NCBI GenBank assembly: GCA_030280995.1
Contig: JASXTE010000010.1
Coordinates: forward strand, 20,973,823-21,037,822
From: Hemileia vastatrix
Lineage: Eukaryota > Basidiomycota > Pucciniomycetes > Pucciniales > Zaghouaniaceae
Direction: 5' to 3'
Length of the DNA: 64,000 nucleotides
In this document: positions 22,252-33,010 of the stretch, piece by piece
Position numbering within the stretch: position 1 is the first letter of the stretch
How the letters are laid out: the number at the start of each line of letters is the position of its first letter
Program-made: the position numbers and the translations under genes
Notes under the pieces: model-generated
Seen by the model: the letters and a program-made list of their open reading frames with translations, nothing else
The model's database searches: none
What the model was told of the DNA's origin: nothing

Positions 22252-24447
22252 TCAAGTGTTTTTTGCATACTTTTTTGGTGCAACAGGGGCAGAAGGTTTA
22301 CCAACCTTTTCCAGAGGTTTCTGTTGGTAAGTGGAGGATTTCTCCAAAGGGGTCCTAGGAATGAATCTTCTGGCCTCATACCTTTTGTTTAGAAGGATCT
22401 CATTGCAAGTATTAATGAAAGAAGAAGGTTCTCTGGAGAGCTCAGTCTTAGCCACTATCAAGTCTCTCAGAGACATTGGCAATTTATAAAGGATCCTGTA
22501 CTTCCATAACTCAAACTCCATATTTGGGTCCATTGCCCTCAAGATTTTTACAAGTTTCATTAAGAACTTAATAGGTTTATCAGTGGAAGAGCTATATCTA
22601 GTTTCCTCATACTGCCTTTGTTGAGCCATTCTGAACTTGGAGCCACCAAATGGTGCTTTAATCAATTTTTTCCAATCTTCCCATGAGTAGTCATTCCTAT
22701 CCAGGAGAACAGATTCATACCAAATTAGGGCAACATTTATAAACAAAGAAATTAACTTAGACACAACTTCCTCATCTGGGAGTTTGTAAGAATTTTTTAA
22801 GTTATCAATTCTGCAAATAAATTGCTGCCAATCAGAAGAAGAATCACCATCAAATGTTGGGTACTGGTCAATTTTTGGCCAATTCTTTTGATTTGAAGGA
22901 GTCTCCTTAGTACCAGCTTGTTTCTGAGTAAGGAGAAGCTGTAACTTCTCTAATTGTGCAGTAATATCATTGTTTAATCCCTCTGTTGAAGTTCCTGGTG
23001 CATCATCAATTTTTGATGGAAACTCAGGGATATCAACATGTATTTCTGGAACTGATTTCCCTTTAGATGAACTAGCCACAGGTAACCTGGGAGCATCCTG
23101 TACTATATGTTCCTTTAAAGAAATGTCAGAATATTTTTGATCATTAAACAATGAGGTCAATTTCTCCTCAATGGTTGTTATTCTGGTTTTCACTCTTGGA
23201 AGACTAGATAAACTCTCATTGATTGTTGCAAAAGATAACTGATTTTTATTTTGAAAAGATGAAAAATGGTCATTCAATCTTTTCAGATTCATCTTATCTA
23301 TCTCCACCTCCTGGCAACAGGCAGATACAGTATCTTGCAGTTTAGACAAATCATTTTTGATATTTTGCCATAAAGCAACTTTCTTTTCATGGGTTGCCTT
23401 GTAATGAAACAAATCATCAGAAAATCTCTGTAATTCACTCCTTAATGCTTGATTACCCTGTTCAGTTAACAAACTATTATATTTATGAGTCAGTTGCATG
23501 TTATTCATTGTATGATTTTGTTTAGCAATAATATCCCTCAAATATTCATCATTAATGTTAGCTACATTTGGAGTGTTTCTCAATAAGGAAACAGAGTAAC
23601 TTTCCAGATTCTTATAAAACTCAGGTTCAAGTGTTTCATCAATAATAGCCATATCAGGATTTATCATTGAAGTAGCAATTAGAACTAAAGGATTAGATAC
23701 ATTTGAAATTTGAGTAATTTGTCTACTGTTCTCAGCCCCTACAGGTCTCACAGTCTCATCTCCTCTTCCAGAATTACCTGAAGGAACTGAATTAGTTACA
23801 AGAAATGGTACTTGAGAATCAATAGAGGGGCTTACCAAGGTTTTCTGGGAAAGATCATATTGTTTTTTCTTCTTACTCCTCCTTGATAGGGGTGAGGAGG
23901 TGTGGGGTTGACTTGGCTGGGTCTTGATGGACCTGCTTGGGGCAATTGAGTCTGTTGATTTTGAGACAGGTAATCCCACTGAGTGTTCAGCCAATCCCAC
24001 TGCCACTTGGATACTTCCACTTTCTCTGGCTGCTGGGGAGCCAATTGATGAAGATCCCTGGGGGGAGGAGGTCTCCTCTTCTCTTGAATAAAAGCATCTA
24101 TCTTTCTTACCTTTTCCTCTAGAGCATCTACTCTTGACCTCAATCTCAAGTTTTCTGTCCTTAATTCTTTTATGTGTGTTGAAAGGTTCTTTACTTGTTG
24201 AGGTAGTGGCATATTTTTTATTTTGAAGCCTTTTGGAAGTTCTTCTAGTGGGTTTATTACAGGTTTCTGTTCCTGAGTTGTTTCTACCAGAATTTCCACT
24301 TCCCCCATCTCTGCATCCTGATTGGGGCAATGATTGATTAATTTGAGATAATTTTCTAGTTAAATGAGAACTCACAGAAGTAGCCTCATCATAATCAATT
24401 AAATCCAATTCCTCTTCATGTGCAGCAGAAACACCTAGATCAGTCAT
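22252..24447 (-). CDS. gag: Element B Gag, long frame (731 aa)
   Basis: Minus-strand frame from ATG 24447 to TGA 22252. The N-terminus has I-D-Y-D-E-A-T-S-V-S-S, conserved in C. Residues ~50-210 overlap a second frame (23832-24308) and are poorly conserved here. A central coiled-coil-like region follows (residues ~300-450), then the retrotransposon Gag domain (Q-Y-P-T-F-D-G-D-S-S-S-D-W). It ends just before a zinc knuckle that is now cut off by a nonsense codon. It is the longest open frame in the window, despite decay elsewhere in the element. Confidence 0.82.
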   Translation of the reverse strand: MTDLGVSAAHEEELDLIDYDEATSVSSHLTRKLSQINQSLPQSGCRDGGSGNSGRNNSGTETCNKPTRRTSKRLQNKKYATTSTSKEPFNTHKRIKDRKLEIEVKSRCSRGKGKKDRCFYSREEETSSPQGSSSIGSPAARESGSIQVAVGLAEHSVGLPVSKSTDSIAPSRSIKTQPSQPHTSSPLSRRSKKKKQYDLSQKTLVSPSIDSQVPFLVTNSVPSGNSGRGDETVRPVGAENSRQITQISNVSNPLVLIATSMINPDMAIIDETLEPEFYKNLESYSVSLLRNTPNVANINDEYLRDIIAKQNHTMNNMQLTHKYNSLLTEQGNQALRSELQRFSDDLFHYKATHEKKVALWQNIKNDLSKLQDTVSACCQEVEIDKMNLKRLNDHFSSFQNKNQLSFATINESLSSLPRVKTRITTIEEKLTSLFNDQKYSDISLKEHIVQDAPRLPVASSSKGKSVPEIHVDIPEFPSKIDDAPGTSTEGLNNDITAQLEKLQLLLTQKQAGTKETPSNQKNWPKIDQYPTFDGDSSSDWQQFICRIDNLKNSYKLPDEEVVSKLISLFINVALIWYESVLLDRNDYSWEDWKKLIKAPFGGSKFRMAQQRQYEETRYSSSTDKPIKFLMKLVKILRAMDPNMEFELWKYRILYKLPMSLRDLIVAKTELSREPSSFINTCNEILLNKRYEARRFIPRTPLEKSSTYQQKPLEKVGKPSAPVAPKKYAKNT
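23832..24308 (-). CDS. Overprinted ORFb inside Gag of element B (158 aa)
   Basis: A second reading frame inside the gag gene, from ATG 24308 to TAA 23832. The product starts M-G-E-V, then L-P-K-G-F-K-I-K, P-L-P-Q-Q, a leucine-zipper-like helix (N-L-S-T-H-I-K-E-L-R-T-E-N ...), a Pro-rich stretch, W-Q-W-D-W, G-P-S-R, P-P-H-P and a final P-W. The same protein is found in element C at 28447-28974. There the codons differ mostly at synonymous positions in this frame, while the overlapping Gag frame diverges, so this frame was under selection. The terminal tgg-taa-g is also a good splice donor (G/GTAAG) in both elements, so it may instead be an alternative exon. Function unknown. Confidence 0.68.
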   Translation of the reverse strand: MGEVEILVETTQEQKPVINPLEELPKGFKIKNMPLPQQVKNLSTHIKELRTENLRLRSRVDALEEKVRKIDAFIQEKRRPPPPRDLHQLAPQQPEKVEVSKWQWDWLNTQWDYLSQNQQTQLPQAGPSRPSQVNPTPPHPYQGGVRRKNNMIFPRKPW

Positions 24448-25279
24448 TTTTTTTTTAAATTTAACTGAAATGAGGGAGGGGGAAAATAAGATAAATTAGT
24501 TTGTATTTTTACTTTTATTTAAAAGAAAAATAAAAATAAAATTCTTCAGGATCAAATCAACTAAAATAATAATCAATTTATTAATTCAAAACAATTTAAA
24601 ACCAGGATTATAAAATAATCAGCTGAAGAATTAAATTAAAATTTTTTATTAACAATTTTATGATAATTATTATCAGGATTTTAAATCAACTGAAAATTAA
24701 ATAATTAACAGGACTTAATGTCTACTAAAATATTAAATATGAAATTAAAAAAAAAAAATTATTGTCAGGACAATTTGTCAACTGGAACAAATAAAATTTA
24801 AATATATTAGATCAAGAGTCAACTGAAAATTATAATTAATAATTTTTTAAAATATAATTTATTACCTCTAGAACTGAGAACACAATTGCTCTATCTTTAT
24901 CAACTAGGAAAAATAAAATAAATAAAAAAAATTTAATTCCAATTTACTAGACACCTCCCCCTGTTAAATGAGAAAATTAATGCCACTTACAGAGTGCTGA
25001 GTAAAAGGAAATACGTAGAGAGTGAAGAGTGCAAAGTGACCCACAAATAGTAATTTCAATAATTACCACAAAATATAAGACATTTAGTCAATATATGAAC
25101 CTAAGTTTTGGCGCGCGGCTCGATTCCTGTTCACAGCAAAATATTTTTGTCACATGATATATGACGTTCATTGTTTTTGTCGTTCACTTGTCCTTATAGG
25201 TACCTTGAATGGCGATGGTCCCCACGTTCTCCGGCCTCAAGTAATGATGCGCCGTCGAAGATTCGGAAAGGCCTCCAAT
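24448..25279 (-). other. Element B 5' leader
   Basis: AT-rich untranslated region between the 5' LTR and gag ATG on the minus strand. Right after the LTR the minus strand reads ttggaggcctttccgaatc, resembling the start of the C leader, and may be the primer site. No TGG-type PBS is visible. No other coding region seen. Confidence 0.6.
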
Positions 25280-26084
25280 CGTTGGGTGGTCTTTCAAGTC
25301 TAGAAGAGTTTTCAAGAAGATCCAAGGACGGCAACACTGAATTTCAGAGGATTCAAACTTGGTACGTATTTCTCTTATCCTTTTAAAGACTTTTTACTCA
25401 AATAATAATAAGAAGTAAAGGGATAATTTCAATTTTATTTGAAATCTTAGAATTACGGCTTTAATGTAAATACTAAAATAATAATAAATAGTTTTGTATG
25501 TAGTTATAATAAAATAAGTAAGTAAGGAATGTCCTGAAAAGCACAAAAGTGAGGGCCTTTTATATGCAAAACATGAGGGAAATAAAAACACAGAATTTAC
25601 ATCATCTACTGTAAGAATATTAGAAAAAAGATGACTAAAAGGAGTATATATATGACATAAGAAAAATAAATTAATTGGTATGTCAACAAGGGCATCAATT
25701 TTATTCTTAATAAAGTATGAGTTCCCTTGGACTGTCACAATTAATTAAAACACATTTAAGTTAATTATATTGATTTCAGGGAATTCCAGATCTCTCAATG
25801 AAGTAATATAATAATTTTAAGGTTTTTATTATAATTTTATTATTAATTTTTATTCCCAATCAACTGCACTATTGAGCACGGTGTTAGGGAGTAAAAATGT
25901 ATGGGACACTTACTTAAATTAATTATTTACACTAATTAATATAATTAGCTTAGTTAGTTGTAAGTAATATATAAGTAAATGTTAAATAATTAATTATTAA
26001 TAAGTATTTTTTAAAAAAGGCGTGGCTTCACCTCAGTAAAATAATTAATTATTTTACCAGGTAAGTCTAGTAGCCCGGCTGACA
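25280..26084 (-). repeat. Element B 5' LTR
   Basis: 805 bp on the minus strand, with TSD attct at 26085-26089. The outer end gtagcccggctgaca is canonical. The inner end reads cgttggg, so the terminal bases have mutated. Confidence 0.92.
25557..25564 (-). promoter_or_regulatory. Element B LTR TATA box
   Basis: TATAAAAG on the minus strand, followed by ggccctcac. It is the likely promoter for B transcripts. Confidence 0.5.
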
Positions 26085-26089
26085 ATTCT

Positions 26090-26357
26090 ATAGAGCTTTT
26101 GGTATAGAAAATGTGAAATAATTGGAGGTATTAGAACATACATTCTACTTTTAATTTTTGAAAAAAAGCTTCTTTCTTGAAAAATTATGAACAGATTTAG
26201 GTGTTCCCTCTTGTGGTAGAGAAGATGCTTTTAAAGAGAATATAACCTGAAACTCCTCATGGGTTTTCAAAGAAAATCACACTGAAGCTGATGAAATTTT
26301 TTTTGGTCTAAAATATGCTTTCCATTTTTTTTGGATGGTGTGCTTGCAAAAAACACT
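26090..26357. other. Short spacer between elements B and C
   Basis: 268 bp of AT-rich sequence, probably the pre-insertion locus. No gene seen. Confidence 0.6.
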
Positions 26358-26362
26358 TTAGT

Positions 26363-27614
26363 TGTCAGCCAGGCTGTTCCAGGAGCCCAGTAAATAAACA
26401 TACAATTTATTGGAATTAAATAAAGACATAATAATTGCAGAGTGTGCATTTAACATTAATATTATATTAAATTTTAAATTTATATTAATATTTTATTTAT
26501 ATAAATAAAGTAAATATTATTTTAATTTTATTATAAGATAACTTAAAAGCATTTAATTATATTCCATAACAAAGGGCACATTATTTATTTAATAATTATA
26601 AATTAATTAATTAAAAACTTATAAGATAATTATATTCAAGTGTTTATCTTATATTGTAATTACTTTAATTGATTAAATTTAATTATTAAAATATACTTTT
26701 CATATACTATTATCCATAATTATTGCCGCTATTTTTTGGACCCTTAATTGTGTCAATAAAAAATTAAATAAATTATAATACTTATTTTATAAAAAAGTAT
26801 TAAAATTCTCAACTTAATTTAGTAATAAATTAATTACTTGTTTCATTTAAATTAATTATTTAATTACATAGTTGTAACAATTAATTAATTTCTTTATACT
26901 AAATTAAAATTGATTACATATTTTGTTGCATCAAAATATTTCTACTTGTTTCACTTAAAAACCTTTAAAGCATACTGTACCATCTGTTTTGAATTATTTT
27001 TCCTCATAGTTGCTATGTCTAAGGCTTGTTTAGTTACTCACTATTTTTACTTACTGATTTGGGAATTAGTTGTGGGGAAATTTGGTTCTTATTTGGGGTT
27101 TTAATTATTTGTTTCATATTTTTCTCTAAATTGTTATGTTTCACTTATTCTTTAATTTTCTTGTTTAATCTTATTATGACTCTTGTATTTACAAATGTAG
27201 TGGCGCTTCATAGGACCCATTTCCTATAAAAAGGCCTTGGATAATCCCCTTTAGCCTCATCACTTACTATACAAACAAAATCTGAACAAATTGTCAATAT
27301 AATACGTTTTATTATTATTTTTATTAGTATTAAATCTCTAATTTAAATTCTATATAACTATTTACAGGTTGCTTTAAGTCTGATAGTAATTATAGTGTTT
27401 TCTGCGCAGAACCCTTACTTTAAATAATATTGTCAATTAATAAAACCTCAATTTTGTGTCATCCCTCAAGTAACTCGTCGTTGCCTCTCTTTAAATACAT
27501 CCAATTATTTTATTGTCTTATTGTTTCTACTTTTTATAAACCCTTCTTCCCTACTTTACTTTCCTCCTCTTTTTCTTCCCCTTTTCTTCCCTTCTTCTAG
27601 ACAACTGGCCAACA
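26363..27614 (+). repeat. Element C 5' LTR
   Basis: tgtcagccaggctgttccag ... gacaactggccaaca. It contains the conserved block cccttaattgtgtcaata (26740-26757). Confidence 0.95.
27225..27232 (+). promoter_or_regulatory. Element C LTR TATA box
   Basis: tataaaaa followed by ggccttggataatcccc. The same sequence is in the 3' LTR at 35433 and nearly the same in the LTR at 883. Confidence 0.6.
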
Positions 27615-28298
27615 AGTAGGAGCCTTTCCAAACGACAACGACAATCAATACTTGCGACGAACGACATAGCGCACTGACCACCCAGCAAAAAAGACACTTT
27701 TTCCGTGACCGTGTTTCGAACTTGGGTTCAATCTATTAGGTTTATATTAAATTAATTCATCGATTATTTTGAAGTGATTTTCCGATCACTATAGTAAGTT
27801 AACCTCTGCACCTCTCACTCAAATTACTATATTTTTACTGCAATAACAGTGATTGTGGCTTAATTTCTGATTCACTGAGTGTAAGTGTTCATTTATTATA
27901 TATATATATATATATATTTCCTAGTTGACCATTATAGAGTGTTAAATTCCTCTTAGTCCTAGAAGAAATTAACATTGTTATTAATAAAAATTGAATTATT
28001 AAATTAATTTTTTATTATTATTAATTTTTGTTGACTTAAATAGTACTTTGTACTTAGTCCCATATATTGCCATATTTAATTTTGGTAATTTAATTAATTG
28101 GTTGAAAATAACTTAATTGTTTATTCCCAATTTTTCTTTGCAGTCCATATTATTAATTATTTTTTATAAATATTACTTTATATTAAAAAATTTTTTTTTA
28201 TAATTTAATTAATAAAATTTTTTTTAATATTTTGGGCAAATTATTAACTGATTTTTATTAATTTGTTTTTTAAGAAATTAATTAATCTTCCCACTATT
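27615..28298 (+). other. Element C 5' leader
   Basis: Untranslated region between LTR and gag ATG. It begins agtaggagcctttccaaacg, similar to the B leader, and has no standard TGG primer site. A (TA)n run lies at about 27898-27917. Confidence 0.6.
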
Positions 28299-30741
28299 AT
28301 GTCCAGCAATTTGGCTGAGAAAATGGATAACATGCAAGTGGATGAAATTGAAATTGATTATGATGCTGATACTGTGAGTTCTTCTAAATTTGAACATAAA
28401 AAATCTTATGCTAACAAGAAAAATTCACATAATTCAGGATGTGGAAATGACAGGAGAAGTAAACAAATCAAACCCCCTTCCCCCAGAACAACAGAAGGAA
28501 GTAAAACCTCCAGTACCTCAAGAAGGTCTTCCAAAAGGATTCAAAATAAAAAAGCTTCCTCTGCCCCAGCAAATCAGCAATCTGTCCAGTCACATCAAAG
28601 AACTGAAGACAGAAAACATGAAATAAAAGGCAAAAGTAGACACCTTGTGGGATCAAGTTCAGGAACTCAGGAACCAAAATCAAGCCCAGGCCCCTCCTCA
28701 GTTGCCTCCCAATCAGCCTCAAGTTCAGGCTCAACCTTCACCGCTCCCCAGCTCCTCCATCCAAAATCAAAGTACTATGGAAGTAGAGCAATGGAAATGG
28801 GATTATCTAATGAGTCACTACCAGCAGAATGTGCAACATCCTCCTCATAAGCAGCCTGGCCCATCCAGAACACCCGATTTCCATCCTCCTCCTCATCCCT
28901 GCCAACAAGGCAGGAGAAAGAAGGCCCAAGCACAATCCCAAACTCAGGGGAAGTTTCCTCCTCTGCCATGGTAAGTAATTTGGTTGATAGTCACTTGGGA
29001 ATGTTTTCTAATAAGACTTCTTCTGCAGGTAATATTATTGAACATGGTGAAAGAACAGTTAAACCTGTTAAAAGACAGCTTCCTGTAGCTAGTAGCCCTA
29101 TTAATTTAATTAGCAAATTGTCATTTGATGAACCTTTACATTTAACTTCTACTTCTTTAATTAATCCTTCTCTTGCAATTAAGAATGATTCTGTTTCCCC
29201 TGAAGTCTATACCTTAATTTAGAAAACTTCTGAAGAAATATTAACAGATACCCTTGATTTTAATGTTGTGAAAGACAAACATTTGAGAGATGTGTTAAGC
29301 CATGAGAATGATAGATTAAATAACTTGCGCTTGCAATGTAAAGTAAGTACTTCTGTACAAGATACAGCTTTTTTTAAAATCAAAGAAACCTTGAATATTG
29401 TTCTTAGCCAACAAAATAAATAAGGAGTGACCATAGAGCTATCTCAGATAAAAATATACATCTACATAAAACCTTGAGTGAATTGAAACCCCTTATTGAA
29501 GAAAATTATTCATTAAAAAGTGAAATAAAGTCTCTACAAAATGAGTTTAAAAAGCTAAAGAATGATTTCCATGCACTAAGTGCCAAACGCACAGTTTCTG
29601 AGGACAGAAATGTTTTATCTCTTGCAAAAGTAAATGACCAGATGTATGAAATTCCAAGGATAAGAAACTATGTGTCTGACCTACATGAAAAATTCTCAAC
29701 CTTAACCATCAATAATGGTATGAATGAGAATGCTGTCCATAAGCTGCATAAAAATAAAGAAAAAGAACCTGAGAAGAGTTCCTCCTTTCTTCCTCATATT
29801 TCAACCATAAAACAAACTGACAATGAGTCTGTAAAATCTTTTGCTACTAGCAAAAAATCTTGTGATGGTCATGCACCAGCTGTTTCTGTGAATAATGAAA
29901 TTTCTGAACATCTGGCTAAACTCCAGGAATTATTAATGATGAATAATTCAAACCAAAAAAATGAACCATCCCAGTAGTCAGAAAAATTGGCCTTAGTTGG
30001 ACCAATATCCTACCTTTGATGGTGATTCTTCTTCTGATTGGCAACACTTTATCCAAAGAATTGATAATTTAAAGAGTTCTTATAAACTACCTGATGAGGA
30101 AATTGTTTCTAAGCTAATTTCTTTATTTTCCAATGTAGCCTTGATGTGGTATGAATCTGTCCTTTTGGATAACAATCATTATACATGGAATGATTGGAAA
30201 TCCTTGATTGAGAATCAGTTTGATGGTTCAAAATTCAGGTTAGCTCAGCAAAGACTGTATGAGAATACTAGATATGTATCCTCCTCTGTTGAAAAACCCA
30301 TTGTTTTTCTTATGAAAGTAACAAAAATCCTAAGAGCAATTGATCCAAAGATGGATTATGATATTTGGAGAGATAAAATCTTGTATAAATTACCAAATTC
30401 TCTTAGAGATTTGATTGTGGCTAGAACTGAGCATTTAAGGGAAAATTCTTCTTTCATTAATATCTGTAATGAGGTACTACTCAACAATAGATATGAGCCA
30501 AAGAATTACCTTGGTAAATATTATAATGATCAGAATAAACCTTCTACAAAGCTCCCAGAATAATCTGGTAAACCCTCTGCCCCAGTTGCGCCTAAAAAAT
30601 ATGCAACAAATACTTGTTATAAATGTAACAAACAATGGCAAAAGGGTCATGTTTGTGACAAGAAAATTCATCTTGTTGAACAAAATGAAGACACTAATGA
30701 AGCTGAAATTGATGTCAATAATTCTTCTAGTGATTGTGTAA
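28299..30741 (+). pseudogene. gag: Element C Gag (broken)
   Basis: ATG at 28299 begins the frame homologous to B Gag (I-D-Y-D-A-D-T-V-S-S). In-frame stops occur at 28848-28850 and 29220-29222, and the coiled-coil region around 29400 has a frameshift. The Gag domain proper is open at 29997-30563 (Q-Y-P-T-F-D-G-D-S-S-S-D-W), followed by a stop at 30561-30563. The zinc knuckle C-Y-K-C-N-K-Q-W-Q-K-G-H-V-C is at about 30614-30655. Relative to B, the stops replace various sense codons, consistent with random decay. Confidence 0.85.
28447..28974 (+). pseudogene. Overprinted ORFb in element C
   Basis: Second frame inside gag, homologous to 23832-24308 of B. It begins M-T-G-E-V at 28447, continues L-P-K-G-F-K-I-K and P-L-P-Q-Q, then the helix H-I-K-E-L-K-T-E-N. 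It is interrupted by TAA at 28624-28626 and resumes with a W-K-W-D, G-P-S-R, P-P-H-P order. It ends P-W at tgg-taa (28969-28974), just as in B. The shared order of motifs, end point and many synonymous changes in this frame support a formerly functional protein. Confidence 0.65.
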
Positions 30742-30755
30742 GTAATATCTCCTAT

Positions 30756-30895
30756 GGCAATGACTCTGTTAAAGATGTTTTAATGTTAGAACAGGATGTC
30801 CATTATTTAGATAATATATCTGAAGGGCAATGACTCTGTTAAAGATGTTTTAATGTTAGAACAGGATGTCCATTATTTAGATAATATATCTGAAG
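30756..30895 (+). repeat. Perfect 70-bp tandem duplication in element C
   Basis: 30756-30825 is repeated exactly at 30826-30895. The period of 70 is not a multiple of three, so it shifts the frame between Gag and protease. Confidence 0.92.
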
Positions 30896-31365
30896 AATGT
30901 GTATTGGATTTATCTTCAGTAGAAAATGCTGAAATAATTAAAGATATTACTAACAATTCTATAGCCATATCCCCCTTGAAAGCAACTGTTATCATTAATG
31001 GTAAAAATGTTGATGTAGTTCTTAACTCTGGTGCTGGAGGAAGTGTAGTCTCTGAAAAGGCTTTAGCTTCAGTAGATAAGGATTATTTGAGTAAATTATT
31101 ACCTATAACTTCTGAAAAATGGAGAGGATATGGTTCTACCTTAATTCCTATTGGCAAATACAAAAACTCTGTATTCTTCAAATATAATGGTGGTTTTTTC
31201 AGAGCTATTTGTGAATTTGTTGTCATGAAAAATGATAATTTAAGCAATTGGTTTATTATGGGGAATGATATTTTAACCATGTTTGGTGTCAAATTGGACC
31301 CAGAAAATAATTGCTTCACCTTAGGATTGAATGGCAAAAGGAAATTCAATAATTTCCTCCTCTAG
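30853..31365 (+). pseudogene. Element C protease region
   Basis: Retroviral-type aspartic protease. The active site reads V-L-N-S-G-A-G-G where element B has V-L-D-S-G-A-G-G, so the catalytic Asp is Asn. Downstream W-R-G-Y-G and W-F-I-M-G-N-D-I-L (flap and second-half motifs) are clear. The frame ends at 31363-31365 and overlaps the pol frame that begins about 31331. An indel is the likely reason, because B reads through this stretch in one frame. Confidence 0.82.
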
Positions 31366-33007
31366 AAAACCTTCTGGGCATCTGTTAAAGTCTTGTAACT
31401 CACTAATCCAGTGTAAAGGCAGAACAACAATTGAAATGGATGATTTATTAAATGAAATAAATACTGCTTCTTTTGGTGATCAGTTAACTAGTGAACAAAA
31501 GGATTCTATTATTGCCTCAATAACCTCTTTCACTATGGCTTTTGTTCATGGATCTCATGTCTTAGGAATTGTTCAGGAATAAATGAAAACTACCTTATCC
31601 TGTAACTTGAGTGATATCCCTCCTAGTCTTAAGAAAAAACCATATCCTGCTTCTCCAACAAAAAGAAAGGATATTGAAGATAATATTGCCACATTATTAA
31701 AAATGAATATCATTGAGAAAGTTGATGTCACCCCCAAATATTGTGTCATCTCCCCAGTCTTGATTTCTTATGAAAAAGATAAGGCTAGATTATGTGGTGA
31801 TTACAGAGCATTAAACACTTATACTGTTGATGATATTTATCCTTTACCCAGAATTAATTCAATACATCCTACCTTGCAAGGTGCAAAATTTATTAGTTGT
31901 CTGGATGGTAATAAAGGATATCATCTAGTTCCAGTTGAGAAAAATTCTCAAAACGTTTTGCTAATTGCTACTCATATGGGAATATATAAGTATGTTAGGA
32001 TGCCATTTGGCCCTAAAAATGCCCCTTCAGTTTTTCAAAAGGTCATGGATAACACTTTCCATCAAGAAATAATTGAAGGATGGCTCATGGTTTACATTGA
32101 TGACATTATAATTTTTTCTAAAACTTTTGATGAACATATGATTCACTTAAATAGAGTTTTCCAAAAAATGGATGAAATCAATATGACCTTGTCCTTAAAA
32201 AAGTGTAAATTTGGTTTTCAATCCTTGAAAGTCCTTGGCCATGTTGTGTCAGGCTTACGAATTTGTGTAGACCAAAAAAAAGTTGCTGCAATTCAAAATG
32301 TGAAAGCACCAACTTCTGTAAGAGAAATCCAAAGTTTTTTGGGTATGTGTGGCTATTATAGACAATATATTAAAAATTATCAGGTCATAGCCTTACCTCT
32401 TACAAAACTGACCAGAAAAGATGTTGCCTTTCTCTGGAATAATGACTGTCAAAAAGCTTTTGATACATTAAAAAGTTTCTTAATTACAGCCCCTATATTG
32501 GCTCTTCCAGATTTCAACAAACCTTTTGTCCTATACACAGATGCTAGCTTTGTTTGTCTGGGTGCTGCCCTTCACCAGAAGCAAATTATAAATGATAATT
32601 CCTCAGAGGTTTTAATTTGTTATATTTCAAGAACCTTGAGAAATAGTGTATTGAAATATGGTGCCACTCAATTAGAGTGATTAGCAGTTGTGTGGGCTCT
32701 TGAAAAACTTCATTACTATCTAGATGACCAAAGGTTTGAATTGGTAACTGACTGTAGTTCTGTAAAGTCCCTCTTAAACCTGAAAACACCTAACAGACAT
32801 ATGTTCAGGTGGCAACTTACTGTTCAAGAATACAGAGGATGGATGACAATTATTCATAGGGCTGGAAATTTTCACTCCAATGTTGATATGCTCTCCAGAT
32901 TGCCTCTGCAAAATAATGACTCAAATCCTGCTTATGTACCTGAAGATGATACTGTTCATATCCATGGTATATTTATAGCTGATATGGAAGTGGAGTTATT
33001 ACAATAA
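31331..33007 (+). pseudogene. pol: Element C reverse transcriptase and RNase H
   Basis: One frame with three nonsense codons: 31580-31582 (GAA in B), 32678-32680 (TGA for a Cys TGT in B) and 33005-33007. RT has R-L-C-G-D-Y-R-A-L-N, M-P-F-G-P-K-N-A-P-S and an intact V-Y-I-D-D. RNase H has Y-T-D-A-S-F, V-V-W-A-L-E-K and D-M-L-S-R. All catalytic residues that I can place are present, so only the stops disable it. Confidence 0.9.
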
Positions 33008-33010
33008 ATT

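Larger units (their letters stand above)
4350..26084 (-). mobile_element. Element B: minus-strand Ty3 chromovirus, hosting nested element D
   Basis: The LTRs are 4350-4663 plus 17887-18382 (3' LTR, split by D) and 25280-26084 (5' LTR, 805 bp). The 5-bp TSD attct occurs at 4345-4349 and 26085-26089. Removing D (and one copy of its TSD) restores an LTR of about 806 bp. The internal order on the minus strand is gag (24447), protease, RT, RNase H, integrase with chromodomain-like tail, then a polypurine tract at 18383-18393. It is related to element C throughout. Several in-frame stops and frameshifts, plus loss of one integrase catalytic Asp, make it non-autonomous. Confidence 0.92.

Noticed and set aside
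27714..27740. tRNA T-arm-like ttcgaacttgggttcaatc in the C leader
   Set aside because: No acceptor or anticodon arms could be placed around it, so no tRNA gene.
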